Origin: Lineus longissimus
Lineage: Eukaryota > Nemertea > Pilidiophora > Heteronemertea > Lineidae
Direction: 5' to 3'
Assembly (NCBI RefSeq): GCF_910592395.1
Contig: NC_088323.1
Coordinates: forward strand, 3,286,001-3,350,000
DNA length: 64,000 bases
Part shown: positions 1-12,475 of the stretch, one piece after another
Numbering within the stretch: the first letter of the stretch is position 1
Layout: the number at the start of each line of letters is the position of its first letter
The notes under the pieces: model-generated
What the model was told of the DNA's origin: nothing
What the model saw: the letters and a program-made list of their open reading frames with translations, nothing else
Database searches by the model: none
Program-made: the position numbers and the translations under genes

Positions 1-2452
1 CCGCGAAGTATTCCTACAATCCGTGTACATCTTTCACAGAACACGAGTGCAAAGATGTCGCTGTGAGTTTCCCTCCGAGTGTTTTCTGGACACGTAGTGG
101 TAACTGACACGTTGCGCTGGCATTTGGGGTTGTTGTGACCATAGCCATCAGCCATGTGTGTCGTCTAAGAAAAAATCGAGATAAAAATGCTAGGATGGCT
201 ATCGTTGCCACTTTGGCCAATGTCTTTTTCTTATAATGAAGATCAACCTGCCTGACGTAGCGAGAGCGATTAGCTTCGCGACTGACATGGGGCGAGAATC
301 AGGAACTTCACTCAAGTACCCTACTTATATGCATTAATGGATACTTTTTGCAAGGTCTTTCTACTTTTTTTCTGTCTCTCTATGTAGGTTTGCTATATTA
401 TAAACAACACCGAACGGGATTATTACATCCCAGCCGGAATGCAGCCTACGGCAAAATTCGGCATGAGTGGGGCAGATTTAGACATCACCTACACAACCGC
501 AGATGATGCGTGAGTATGATACAATCATTTAAGGAAATTAATCATTTAACACCCTGCCATAATTCCTTACCACTCCCTGAAACGTTTGCAAATTCACTTT
601 ACCTTCTTAGGCGAGGGGATTTCGACAATAATTTCCAGCTCAACTATTCATACTTATACTCTAAAGTACGGCCTTTTTGGCAAGTGAATGCCAATGGTTG
701 GTCACCGCTCAGTCGATGGAGGTCAACCACTTAACTAGTAGAACAAAAATCGATAACCAGGATGCAGGTCGATCGTCAGAAGGGAGTTGATGATTTGGTC
801 TTGTGGTGATCGTATGGATTCGCTCTAACGAACAAAATAAACCATCTGTACGAGGTAATTGCTGCAAAAAGCAGGTCATTGTAGTCCCAAAGATAAAGTG
901 ATCCGAACTACGCTCAAGGCGAGACTCTCTCCTACCTCTATAGCGAACGTATCATCCCTTTTCGTTTAAGGAAAACCATAGTCACATTAAAATGTGATAA
1001 GACGGTGACAGGCGAGCCGAAATGGGAGGTGCTAGGTAAACCACCACAGGCCACCAACATGGTAAGCGTCTTGCTCATTTGCAACAACAGAGGCTTGAGA
1101 GGGATGAAGAAACAGCATCAGCGTTAATCAGCGACACATGCAAGGAAAATAACTTTTTTTTTATTTGAAAACTACGCTAATTGCGCAAGGAAGAGTTTTT
1201 CATTGGTTATACTAAAACTCATAATTGCCAGTCTAGTATTAAAAAACTGGTGGTTCAAGCAAACTAGATGATTGATCTTATCTGGCCGCATCTGGCCGTA
1301 TCTTGGTAATGTCCGAAGCTTCTAATATTTATCGTCTGTAACCGTTTTCTTTCCTTTTTTCAGCTAATTACCATGACCCACAATTGTAACTGCCCAAACG
1401 CATGCAGCGCAGGAGCGGCTATGGCTCTAAGCATTGGTTCGATACTGTGCATAATGTAAGTATGAACCGCTCACCATGTGTTTCAGCTGTCCTGTAAGGT
1501 GACATCACATCATTTCTTGAACACTGGACGAGTTTAACCCTTAGTACAATGCATTTTCTCTTTTCAGTCTTCTAGTCGGCCTCGTTGTGTACTTTGGTTT
1601 TGGGGCTTTGTTTCTGTTTTTTGTCAAAAAAGAATCCGGCGTGAATGTAGTACCTAACCACACCTTCTGGACAGGTTTACCGGGACAAATACAGGTACGT
1701 CGAAGAGGTACATGACTCTCGCCATCACCAAAGATACAGAATTTTCTTCAAACAATGACTGTGAAAATTATATGATAATTTTTTGTGGAAAATTTGCCAC
1801 TGTGGTGGGCTTACATTTTATTTTTGGTATAGAACAAAAAGGCCTCAACGCAAAATGCATAAACTTTTAAGCAAGAACTAACAGTGTCCGGATCGTAGTG
1901 TGTGCCAAATTTCAAATAATTGATGATAAGTTTATAATATAAGTATGGCCGGGTCTATTTGGCAAGCCGCTCGCCGAACAGGCATCTTTTTTTGTCCTGT
2001 TTGGAGAGCCGCTTGCCAAACAGCACTAAAAAGCCACCCTGTTCGGCCAGCCGGGCTTGCCAAACAGGTAAAAAATCTACCCTGTTTGGCGAGCTGGAGA
2101 CTTTACTTTAATATTAATGAGTTCGGCTCTCCATTCAGGACAAGAAAAAGTCGCTGTTTGGTAAGCCGGGCTTGCCAAGTAGTCACTTCCATAAACATTT
2201 CCCAAATTCTTAACAAATGCATCCCTGCGGAATATACGCTCGGAAACTGATCCCTGCGGAACATTTAGTTATTTCAGCATGTGTTATCTCAACCATAACA
2301 TCCACCGTTTTAGACACATGTGCTGGATCATATTCAAACCCAATATCTGAAATACACCACATTATTTTTACTACTATTACTTTTTTCAGGATGGCGGAAA
2401 ATTTGTCATCGGATCAATTACTAAAAAGCGTGGAGAATACTCGGAAATCTGA
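1..2452 (+). CDS. M6PR/ATG27-like type I membrane protein, copy 1 (5' end outside window)
   Basis: Six exons can be joined with consistent phases: <1-62, 388-509, 971-1061, 1364-1455, 1568-1694, 2390-2452. The lumenal part carries the paired motifs YSYNPCTSF and LKCDKTVTGEPKWEV, then a Cys-rich CNCPNAC segment. One membrane span follows (exon 1568-1694, about LLVGLVVYFGFGALFLFF). A short cytoplasmic tail contains FWTGLPGQIQDGGKFV, which resembles the FWxDLxxLVxDGxxF stretch after the membrane span of the vertebrate cation-dependent mannose-6-phosphate receptor. Such proteins cycle between Golgi and endosomes. The protein ends in YSEI, which fits a YxxPhi sorting signal. The signal peptide and first Cys-rich exon lie upstream of the window. 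The exon starting at 971 uses the AG at 969-970; the later AG at 980-981 would break the frame. The last intron holds a cluster of palindromes. Family membership is fairly sure. Whether it binds mannose-6-phosphate is not shown. Confidence 0.8.
1958..2182. repeat. cluster of short imperfect palindromes
   Basis: Four to five copies of an about 28-base imperfect palindrome built on CTGTTTGGCGAGC / GCTTGCCAAACAG lie head to tail with 15-50 base spacers. They start near 1958, 1996, 2038, 2080 (half unit) and 2152. Each full unit can fold into a hairpin. The cluster sits in the last intron of the first M6PR-like gene and creates a spurious open frame across it. Confidence 0.7.
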
Positions 2453-2607
2453 TTCGAGTATTTCTATCATTATATAACTCTAACGAGACAATGGAGTTCC
2501 ATGTCTTCCAGGCATTCTCTTATTCATGATTTTTCGTGGCGTCCACTCATTCCAATGTTTACATCATATGTAGTGTTTGTACATGTTGCAATCACCTCGA
2601 TGCATTG

Positions 2608-2613
2608 AATAAA
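2608..2613 (+). terminator. poly(A) signal of M6PR-like copy 1
   Basis: AATAAA lies about 155 bases after the TGA stop at 2450-2452. It is the first such hexamer on this strand. Confidence 0.6.
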
Positions 2614-2675
2614 TGGGGAAAGATACATTTTCCTTTCATATATGTACCCATTTATTTTTTCACGAAGTATACATA

Positions 2676-2681
2676 TTTATT
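2676..2681 (-). terminator. poly(A) signal of M6PR-like copy 2
   Basis: AATAAA on the minus strand, about 75 bases after the stop at 2754-2756. A second candidate is at 2651-2656. The 3' ends of the two convergent genes therefore nearly touch or overlap. Confidence 0.5.
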
Positions 2682-2753
2682 TTGAAAAACAATTAAAAAA
2701 TATACAATAATTGAACTTTTGGTGTTGATTTGTTCTTTAATAGTATTCGTAAG

Positions 2754-5491
2754 TTATATCTGCGAATACCCTCCTTTCCCTGTTACCTTCCCGACAACTA
2801 GTTGACCGCCGTCCTGGAATTGGAAAAGAGGCAAATTCATGAATTACTTGATGACAGCACAGACATTTGCACTTCGTCGTTCGCAAGGGCTGCAAAACCC
2901 GCCGATCATCGTGAAACATGAATCCTTGATTATGAAATGCAACTGAACGTAACGAAAACAAACCTTAATATATCCAGGCAGACCCGTCCAGAATGTTACG
3001 TTTGGAACAACCTGTTTACCCGACTCCTTCTTTATGAAGAACATGTATACAGCTCCAAATGCAAAATAAACGGCTATTCCAGCGAAAAAGCTGAAATTTG
3101 AAATGAGTGGTGTCATAAGGAGCTTAGAAGTACATGTACAAAATCGTGGTCCTTCGAATGACCTTTATTCCTCTTTTGACGTGTATGACCAAGAGGTGCA
3201 GGCATGAATACAGATACTAAGCATCGTTTACGACTAACAACTTCGATTTAACTCAACTGACTCGACTTTCACATATAGACGTTCCTACACCATGATATTT
3301 CACATTTCAGTCCGTTGGCAGAATTCATGCTCGTACGGTGATGTTTTCTTCATTAATTCGATACCCAGTTGCCTAACTAAGCATACATTTAGTCACCATG
3401 AGACCAACAATGGCCACCACTCCTGCCTATAGCTCCCTTTAAAGCAAACGATCATCTCTAAAGAAGGGCTAACAAAACATACAGTCATAACAATGAGTAT
3501 TTCTTATGATAACTTATCGATATCTTACATTATACAAAGAATAGATCCAACGCTGAGTCCCCCAGTGTGAGGTCCCTCGCTCCCACAATGGCCTGGGCAG
3601 TTACACTTGTGTGTCATAACCAGTTTCTGAAATTATACGTAATCCTTGTGACAACACACACCCCCTTCTCCACTCCAGAACTCTGGAAAAGGGACATTTT
3701 CAGACTGCTGGAAAACCTGATAAACCACATTAGAACCTCTTCAAAATTTCGCATGCTTGCCAGCTTTCTACTGCGAAATCGGTGAAGACAATTAAGAACC
3801 TTCCCAAACAATCATTTGATTTGCCGATAATTCATCCTGTTTTAAATTCAATCGACTTCACTTCAAAATAGCCCAACCCATAAGCTCTCGTAGACCATGC
3901 TTCATACAGCCATGCAACCATCAGAACAATGAGTGAAGTATGTTGTGGACCCAATGAATCTACACTGACAACAACGTAATAAAGAGAGTTAACAATGAAG
4001 ATACATACAATAAAAAGGGTTTTCTATTGCAAAGAAATTTTAGTTTATTTCACTGCACTTACTATTGAGAAATCTGGCTGCGTTCCGGGTACTTGCCATG
4101 TCGGATCTCCCGTCACTGTTTCATCACATTTCAAAATCACATTAGTTATGCTATAAAGCAGAAACAAAATTTATTTTCACGATGTTCATATTGATACACG
4201 TTGACCTAAAGCACATGCCGCCCATTAAAATGACCATTAATGACTATGCATTTTCAGAATCATTTCATCTAAATGGATAATGGAGCACTCAGACTGAGGA
4301 CTCAGTGCACTTTTCCACAGATGAATCAGCAAAATTTGACCAATTTCGATTTTGGTAGCAAATATTAGACACAAAGGCCTTAGACGATTTGTAAAGCCAT
4401 TTTTGTGACCACAGCGCCATGCAGTGAATAAAAAGTCTTTGGAAGATTTTGAAAAGTTGTATCAGTCGCGTCGGAATCATAGTTCTTCAAGTATTACGGG
4501 TCTTCTGCAAAATAGGCTAAAACTGACAAATTCGTAACCTCTGCTATGGAGAGCGACATGGCGTCAATTGTGTGTGGGTTTTGCCGTCATTTCGACGCAT
4601 GCTATATCCCCGGCTTGTGAAATAGACGCCGATGCTCTATTATATTATTCATATCGGTTTTATCTCGAGCAGATGGAAATACTCACTACGAGAATTGGTC
4701 TGGGCTGGATTTATACGTAACCTTTAAGTCACTTCCCTCCGTACCAAACTGGGCGCCATCTTGAGCCCCAGCGGGTGTGTAGTAAAAGGTGCCATCGTTA
4801 TCCAAGACTTCGCACACCTACGAAAAATATTAATCATATTAATCATGTACGAAAATCATTTTGTCATCTTTATCAGTAATGACAGATTTTCTGATCGATT
4901 AGCTAACTCATTTTTCAAACACTTCCCACCAATAATTATCTCGACTATGCTTACCTGAACTGTAGCTTAGTAATGTGTATTATCGTTTGGATCTATTCTA
5001 AAAACATGTACCTACCGCAACGTTAGTGCATTTATCCCCCTCGCTGAATGGCCTGCATGGATTGTACGAGTACAAATATACACCATCATCAGCTAACTTG
5101 TCCTTCAGTCTGTAGAAGATACAAATTTAATAACCAATGTTCCCCATTTCATAAACTGCATCCTTGTTAAGATAGTAATCTTTATTGATAATGCAAACGA
5201 ATTCGGCCATCATCCCCCGCGCGCACTTCTCATTTTGAGAACCATCCTTGACCTGGCGTCATTGTAATTTAGAATTTAACTTGTTCGACGTTAAAGGAGG
5301 GGAGGGGTCACTGAAAGAAGTGCTTACCTTGGTGTTCCATCTGTATTCCCTACGCTAGAAATATCCACCGTCCCACTTCCATCGTCATATGTACAAGAGC
5401 ATGGTCCATCAGTCACGCAGCTCTTACTGTGACAACCTGTCAGAATCCACATGCACTGTATTATCGTCAGCAAATAATATTCTAGTGACAT
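2754..5491 (-). CDS. M6PR/ATG27-like type I membrane protein, copy 2
   Basis: Complete model of seven exons: 5491-5328, 5109-5016, 4817-4687, 4150-4063, 3626-3529, 3090-2964, 2813-2754, giving 253 residues. The ATG at 5491-5489 opens a hydrophobic signal peptide (MSLEYYLLTIIQCMWILTG). Next come CSCTYDDGSGTVDISS, YLYSYNPCRPFSEG and LKCDETVTGDPTWQV, the repeated lumenal features of this family, then CNCPGHC, one membrane span and FWTGLPGYIKDGGQLV. The tail ends in YSQI, a YxxPhi-type signal, as in its neighbour. Intron phases match copy 1 at each comparable junction and the membrane exon is 127 bases in both. The two are therefore an inverted duplication with divergent sequence. The family is known as endosome/Golgi cargo receptors or ATG27-type proteins; ligand binding here is not shown. 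Confidence 0.85.
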
Positions 5492-6786
5492 CTTTTCAGA
5501 CAAGAGTATTTAATTTTTCTCTATGCATGGCCAATGTACAAAATCATATTGGCCTTCAGGCCTTTATGTCAATAAATAGAGGTCATTCATATACATTATC
5601 ACCTGGCTGATCATCTGACTTCTTTGTGCAAGGGATATGTATATGTACATGTATGTACTCAAGAAAACGACTGATATATACCGAATATCAAGTGATTTTC
5701 ACTACCACTGACGGATTAGGTATTTAGTTCAAGTACACATCTATAGCGAACTTACTCACTCATAATCGGCATCGCTGTACACACATCGCTGTACACACAA
5801 TGGTAACGAGTTAGCGCAAGGCCAATGACCATCGCTATTGCTCGATCAGCGGTCCGATATCTCGGCAAAAACCGCAGTATGCTTTGCGCTGGAACTTACG
5901 CAGTGTCTAGAGAAGATTAAAAGGGCGAACCCTGTGAAGTTATTTTGAAATCCAGCTAATATTAACAGCGCAGTGGCCATGGAAAGTGAGGTCTGTGCGA
6001 TCGAAAAACGGGTTCATCATATGCTGCCTTGTAGTGTACATTGCATATATACGGCAGAATCAGCTCAAATTTGGATGAGGTGCACCGTAACGTGAGGTGC
6101 GCGATATACAGGAAAATGACACGTATTTCTTCAGTTGTATGGGCGGAGGTAACGGAGGCAATACCGCTGGAAGTTCAGTATGGCATATTTGTGTTGGCTG
6201 AATGAAACCTCAAAAAAGCGTTTCCAATGCTCAAAAACAGAGTTTACATGAAGGCTTCCTGCTACGCTGCAGCACGGAAGTCACAGCCTTCATGTCGGCA
6301 TCAATCATTCAAAAACAACTAAAAACGTTAATCAAAACTAATCAATTTAATCAATTTTAATCAATCAACTAATCAGAAGTCGCAGTATTGAGCCAACTAC
6401 TAAAGTTTGTTAAAACTAACATTCAAAAAGTAGAAAATATGCATAGCTAAAAATTAAAGATGAATATGTAAATTATAGTATTTTACCTTACATGTACATG
6501 TATACCGCGGACGTACAAGTATGAGCTCTGGACCAATTTCTTACACTTACCAACGAAAAGCAAAAACATCTATTATCAAGACAGAGACATGCCGACTCAC
6601 ACTTTTCATATAATGTATCTCTAAGCTATATGTTTTTTCTCGGCACGTTTTCCTGTATTTATCTGGACTGTAGAAACAAACTTGCCCAATCTCACTTTTT
6701 AAGTATATTCCGATTTACTCCAAACAAATACTAAAATATATCCATTGTTTATCCATAATATTCATCCAGATGTATCCGGGAATGGC
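5492..6786. other. intergenic, no gene seen
   Basis: AT-rich spacer between the start of the second M6PR-like gene and the stop of the nucleoside transporter. It contains TAATCAA-type low-complexity sequence around 6320-6390 and ACATGTACATGTA near 6490. No coding exon with splice sites was recognised. Confidence 0.5.
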
Positions 6787-9700
6787 CTACGGAGTGATCC
6801 CCACGCTCGCCGGGCTGTAAAGTAAACCTGAAACGAATAGAATTTTAAAAGTAATCCCGAGTCTACAAAGTCGACCTTTTTGTAAATTGGTGGGGGAAAG
6901 TTGCTTTGCAACCTGTATGCAATAGTATGTCACTCAATGAATTAGATGAGTGAATCCTCTATCAACATGACCAGCCACAATGGTTACCGGCACTACCAAC
7001 ACTGCATTACATGCAATGAAGGAAAGCATCACTGTCTGACAAACTCATGTACTCACCTGCAATACAAGCCGTCATGAAACACGCCACGTTCCCCGCTATC
7101 ATTGCCCGCATTGCAACCGACCATGATGCTATGTCGCTCTTTCTATTGGGCGCCATGGCGGTCAAAGCAGCAACCATGATCCCAACAGAACCAAAATTGG
7201 CAAATCCGCAAAGGGCGTACGTTGCTATCACCGTCGAGCGCTCCTGGAATTAAAATTGACATCGTGTTCAAGACACTACATAGGACATTTATTTAAAGTA
7301 ATAGATAATAGTCAAAGACATAAGTTATTATTTTAGGCATTCTGAGCTATGATGAACTCATCCCACCTCATACAACTTGGTATGGTGTTGGCCGTGACTC
7401 CTCTATTTCAACTAGACTCAGACCGCTTGTACGGGTAACATGATGTACGCAATCTGATGAAATGCATAATTCTTAATAGTCATGTCTTGTCATGAAACGA
7501 TTCGTGTTTGCTTCGATAAGACCAGAGAAATAATGAGATATTTGATTTTGATAATGAGATAATGAGATATTCGATAACACCACAAAAATAATGAGATATT
7601 CCATTTTGAAACCACATCGATGACTGGCATTGTTTTTGCACATAAATTGAGTACATGCCATTGGTCGAATTGGAAAAACGAATGAGGACGGAATGTGAAT
7701 AGTTTTAATCTTACGTCCAGTACACCGCCTTTCAATACACGTGAGTTGTTGAGCAAATGTATGATATCATCGAAGTGATGTCTAACGGCAGCGTCATAGG
7801 CTGGAACTCCAGGCGTCAGGTGTGTTATGTTGTGAATCTGGGTGTAATTTAGATGAGCGTTTGAGTTTCGTATAAGCTGTCCCATGTAATCGTAGGCAAC
7901 GAACTCATTCAAAAATGTCTTCAGACCGATTAGGTGCCCCATCTGTCGGCAGTGTTGAAGTGTCGTACCCATCATTAAGGCAAGAGGACAAAACAGGTAG
8001 GACGAAATAAGCTGAAAAGACAGAGTTGCGAATTAAGGCTAGTTTCCACTAATTCTTTCCCGCAGCGATTGCGGCCGCTGTAAAATACATTCGATCCCAA
8101 CTTATAATTGGTGATGCATTGACCTTCTGGCGCGGTTGTAACAAACGTTGTAAGTTCAAATTTAGGCGTGGTTTAAAAGTAGAAATGTCTCCCTAGAAAA
8201 AGGGTCCGGTCATGTGTATTCTTACAGATTATGGCTTAAGATTCTATAATGGAGGCCATAACCACCATAAGCTTAGAAATTTAAACATCTCATAATAGAA
8301 TCATTTGTTCCCGGACTGTCTATCCCAGGGCATTTTGAACCTCCACACTGGGAGTCTGATATACGATGTAAACTCACTTCGAGGCTTAGACAGGGGTATT
8401 CCTGCTCTTCATTGGGGTCGTCGTCGCAAACACCAAGTCCCACCCTTCGTCCCAGCCATTCTAAGGTTCCATTCAGAAAGTGAAGAACAGCAAGGAAGGC
8501 AATCAGGTTCACGGCAATGTTGGCCACCAATTTGATGGACTGGGAAGCTCCGGTCGACAAGGCGTCGATGATATTTCTCTCTTGACTAGAATTGGAAATT
8601 ACGGGTGTTTAACAAAAGTTATGTAAAGAAAAATTCGAAATAGCTCTCTCAAATTTTGAGACAATCGAGTCAACCATCATGTGTATTCTCACAAGATCAT
8701 GAACATTCCAAAGAAAACGGTAAACCACCAACTTTTCGCGGCCGACTTATTCTCGATGAAGTCGCGAATAAACTCCATAGAGGTTAACAATTGCAGTATT
8801 TGATAATGACCTTTTTTCCATGTGGACAACATCTTTAGCAGTTGTCCTCGATTTCTCGGTTTCGGGGTAGAAGAGTTTAGCCATGGCCAGGGCAGCTGGG
8901 GCCGACATGACAGAGGCGGAAAGGAGATGGTTCGCTGGAGCCTGCAGTTGAATGATGATATCAATGACTATAAAGAAGCAGCGAGTTGGTCACGCGGTCA
9001 CAACCACGACTGTGTAAGGAGGTATCAACTCGCGACGTCTTGTTTTTTAGAGGACGAAAACAATGTTCGCGTTTACGTAATGCATTTGAATTGCTTACAT
9101 CGCATCTATGGTTGCAAAGCAACCCATAAGTTGACTATAATTGTCTCACCACGCACAAAACCTATGTGATCTTACCACCTGTTGCGAATAAACAGTCAAC
9201 TTGTGACTGCTACGAGTTTTTATTTCCAAATGTGAATGCCTTTTGATAAATTGGGTAAAAAGCATGGCGCATGACGCATCTATATCATAATACTATAAGG
9301 CGGCTCGATAAAGTGCCATTTGGGGGTAGTGTTTCGTCTCGAAATTTTGCACGTTTGCAGGTGATATGTTATCCTGATGCAACGTTATGTTTATTTTCGG
9401 AAATTTACTTCAGCGGAGCAGTAATGAGGGATTTTTAATCGGACACTGTCAATTCTCTTCACCACTCACAGAGGCCATGCCATTGCTGTTTAGTTATGCA
9501 GGGGATTAATCAATTACCTGCACTCCCTGTGGGGTGACTAACACTACCTGTTGAACAGCTGGCTGTTGGGGGATGATTGGAACAGCCTGTTCCTGTTGAC
9601 CTGCTGAACCAAGGTTAATGTTATTTTCAATCCACGATTGCAGGTCACCTGATCTTCGAGATTTCGCGGGGAAAGAAATTGTAAACAAACGCATGTGTGC

Positions 9701-12475
9701 AGTTCTATTGCATTAGATTTTCATTGCAATTCAATCTATTCAAGGTAAAGCCCATTTGAGCCTGCCTGCGCCACGGGCACAATGCTAGTATATAGATAAT
9801 TTCTGCACAGCAATGATGACCAGACCTTGGTGCTTAACCTACCCCAAAAAAGATAAAAGCGCCTAATACACTGCCGGCAATGGTAGCAAACCCGCCTGTC
9901 ATCACAGCGTGTATCTCTGACCGGGTCATATTCTGAATGAGGGGACGAATCAATAAGGGTGCCTCGCTCTACAATAAACGAAAGATATGATAAATTGATA
10001 AGGACTGCACACATCATAACATCGCAATTAATAACACTGAGTGTTTTCATCAGCAGCGTTTAGAGATTCTCTGGTTGTGTTCCTTTGGCTGCCTGCATGA
10101 CACAGGCTGCCTTCCTGGTTTCAACCTGCCTCCAGCCACGGTAACACAATGACTAGGAGAGGAGAGTAGGGTAAACTCAACATTGTCTAAGACCTTACCT
10201 GACCGATGAAAATGTTCCCAGCAGCGTTGAGAGATTCTCCTGCAGTTGTTCCCATAGTAATCTGCATGACCCAGGCCACCTTCCTAATCACCACCTGCAT
10301 CCAACCAAGGTAGTACAACAATGATATTATCGTGCTGAAGAAGACAACCACCGGGAGAAGCTGGAAATTAGAAATACGTGTTAGTTTTGATTAAAAATGC
10401 AATTATTGGAGATTCTTGTGATTAAAGTCAGTGTATCCGATTTAAAATTCAACAATGTTTTTAATTTATAAATATGTGATATCAGTGCCTGATTGATTAT
10501 TATCAGAACACCTTTACTTTGCCCCCGAAATATTGTCGCGAATGAAAGCTTTTGGCTTTGGCCCACGGCCTACAAGATACACGCCAAATAGCATAATGAC
10601 TTGATGACTCTCGATGAGGGCCTATCTGCATAAATACTATCCATACATATCAGAATACCAAGTTGGCATAAGATCTCTTATCCGTTACTTTGATTTCTAA
10701 GAAGTAAGCTTAATGTCGTCACCAAGTTGTCAAACGATCCTGTATCACTTACCTTGAATGCAAAGAAGTGCAGTTCAATGTTTCCAAACACGAACTTCGA
10801 CCCAAAATCTGTGTGCAAAAGGAATTCAGTGACCCTCTCTCCGAGCCATCTGAATGCCAGGAATCCCCATCTTGTCCTCAAGATAAGAAGGGCAAAGACA
10901 AACTGTAGCAGGAGACCCCATATCACCGGTCGCCATTTCACCTAACAAAGCGGAAACGTAATTGAAAATTGAGAGTAAAATGTAGTATTTTCCCGCTTGC
11001 TAATATTGAGATAGTACCACGGCATATTCAAATCCACGTCGCCATTATTAGATCTCGGTGACAGCTTTTAACGCAGTTGATTAAGGAATGCAACCCATGG
11101 AAGACTTGGATTGGAATTGTCCGGTTGATCACTATAATGGTAATAATTGAATGGCATGTGATACTGAATGAGGCATACCTTGGCAGGGTTGTGGGAGCAG
11201 ATATAAAATAGCAAAATATAACCTGCAAGGCCGGCCAAACCAACGAGATTGTACGGCTCCTTCATCCCGACTTCGAACACGAGGAAGTAAATTATCAAGC
11301 CGATGACGATGGCAATGAAAATCCTGAAATAAAAGGATGAGTTCTTTCATCATCTTCTCTTACCTTCTTTTTCCATTTCGATAAACGGATTGTCTCGGCA
11401 AGTCATCAATATTGACCCCAATATAGCCTTGAACTTCCCGATCTGTTCTGTTTTCTCAGCATGGGTAGGCTAAGTCTTATTTGACAAAAATCAAAAGCTT
11501 CTTATTTCTCTTAATAATGAACCTTTGCGACATCGCAGACTTTTAGCATGCACAATACATTACCATTTTAGAGCCGTGGCAATCTTCTTTCCGCACTTAT
11601 CACCAACGAAATAATTCTTCACAGGCTTAATGGTGTTGTCATATACAGTTTTTCCGAACTTCAGGTTCGCAAAAGCTATTATGGTGAAGAAGACAATCAC
11701 ACACGTCATACCAAGCAGCCGCAAGGACCCCTCGTCGCCGAAGCTGAACCACATGGCACCGATGAAGTAAGCCCCGTAGCAGTTTAGGAAGAATAGGTAA
11801 ATGCCATTCCAGGTGTTGTAGTAGTACTCATGGTAGTACAGTCGCAAACCACTTTGGACTCGGCCAATGCCTCTTGCGCAACAGCCGACCTCTTCATCTT
11901 CAGTGTTCTCATCTTCCACTTCAATGGTCAATTCCACGTGGTCGATGAACTGTTGGCGAAAAAGTGAATAGTGTTAACAAGAATGTTCGCGTCGATTTGA
12001 AGTTGTACTTGAGTTTTTTTTAAACATCTTCATGATCTTTAGTTCAGTTCAATAAGAGCATTTTTGTGAATCTGTATGTATTATTAAGGACATTCAAGTG
12101 AGACGAATCGCTGGGTGTATATCATATTCTAAGTGCAGTTGGTCGCTTATGGTCAGGGCGTTTGTGTCTGTGTTTTCTTATTTGGCCACTAGGGTATTTA
12201 TGCATGCAGGTCGCCCTGACTACAATTTTGAAGAAGTTAAATCGTTATGATTTACCTTATCGCATAATTGTCACTGCCACCTTCATGCACTTTCTCGATA
12301 AGAGCTCATATTAATCAAGCTAGCACAGACATGTCGATAAGTTTGATTATATATATCACTTATAAATTACCTCTGGCATTTCATCGCCAGCGCCGCTGTC
12401 CGTGCCGGGGGCTTGGCCATTATTCTCACCTTCGAAAGCGGCATTAACATACTCATTGGATGACTTGGATGCCAT
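6787..12475 (-). CDS. concentrative Na+/nucleoside cotransporter (SLC28/CNT family)
   Basis: Eleven exons join with perfect phases: 12475-12371, 11949-11564, 11323-11179, 10941-10753, 10360-10199, 9968-9843, 8941-8811, 8585-8378, 8011-7715, 7243-7057, 6827-6787, giving 658 residues, near the 650-690 of vertebrate CNTs. The family imports nucleosides with Na+ (or H+) across the plasma membrane. Hallmarks are in order: an acidic cytoplasmic N-terminus, membrane helices in exons 2-4, [31 protein letters not shown] followed by [18 protein letters not shown], and [12 protein letters not shown]. The first two blocks line the substrate and ion site in known CNTs. The ATG at 12475-12473 starts MASKSSNEY. 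The extracellular loop between exons 8 and 9 is rich in NxT/S sequons ([13 protein letters not shown]). The C-terminus is very short ([12 protein letters not shown]). A decayed copy of exon 5 sits in the next intron. The subtype (CNT1/2 versus CNT3-like) is not assigned. Confidence 0.93.
7500..7615. repeat. local tandem repeat in SLC28 intron
   Basis: Two diverged copies of a unit running from GATAAGACCA to ATTTTGA, with extra AATAATGAGATATT words between them, lie in the intron between exons 9 and 10. No function is implied. Confidence 0.5.
9506..9694 (-). other. Gln-rich open frame inside an SLC28 intron
   Basis: A 62-codon frame on the same strand as SLC28 reads [20 protein letters not shown] and ends its coding-like part at GGAGTGCAG followed by GTAATT, a plausible splice donor. 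A CAG lies before GTGACCTGCAATC upstream. The CNT protein is continuous without it: exon 6 ends in FFG and exon 7 starts with APANH, as in the family. It may be a cassette exon, a repeat fragment or chance. No family was recognised. Confidence 0.25.
10041..10152 (-). pseudogene. decayed duplicate of SLC28 exon 5
   Basis: This intronic stretch is clearly similar to the intact exon at 10199-10360. Shared words include CAGCAGCGTT, GAGATTCTC, CTGCATGAC and CAGGC followed by CACCTTCCT-like sequence. Read in the exon frame it gives [17 protein letters not shown] against [17 protein letters not shown]. It then has a one-codon slip and a stop where the intact exon continues with [10 protein letters not shown]. 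It is not usable as an exon and is best read as a degenerate tandem exon duplication. Confidence 0.75.

Noticed and set aside
1945-2250. 101-codon open frame on the plus strand
   Set aside because: It lies entirely over the intronic palindrome cluster and has no family resemblance; the repeat itself explains the open frame.
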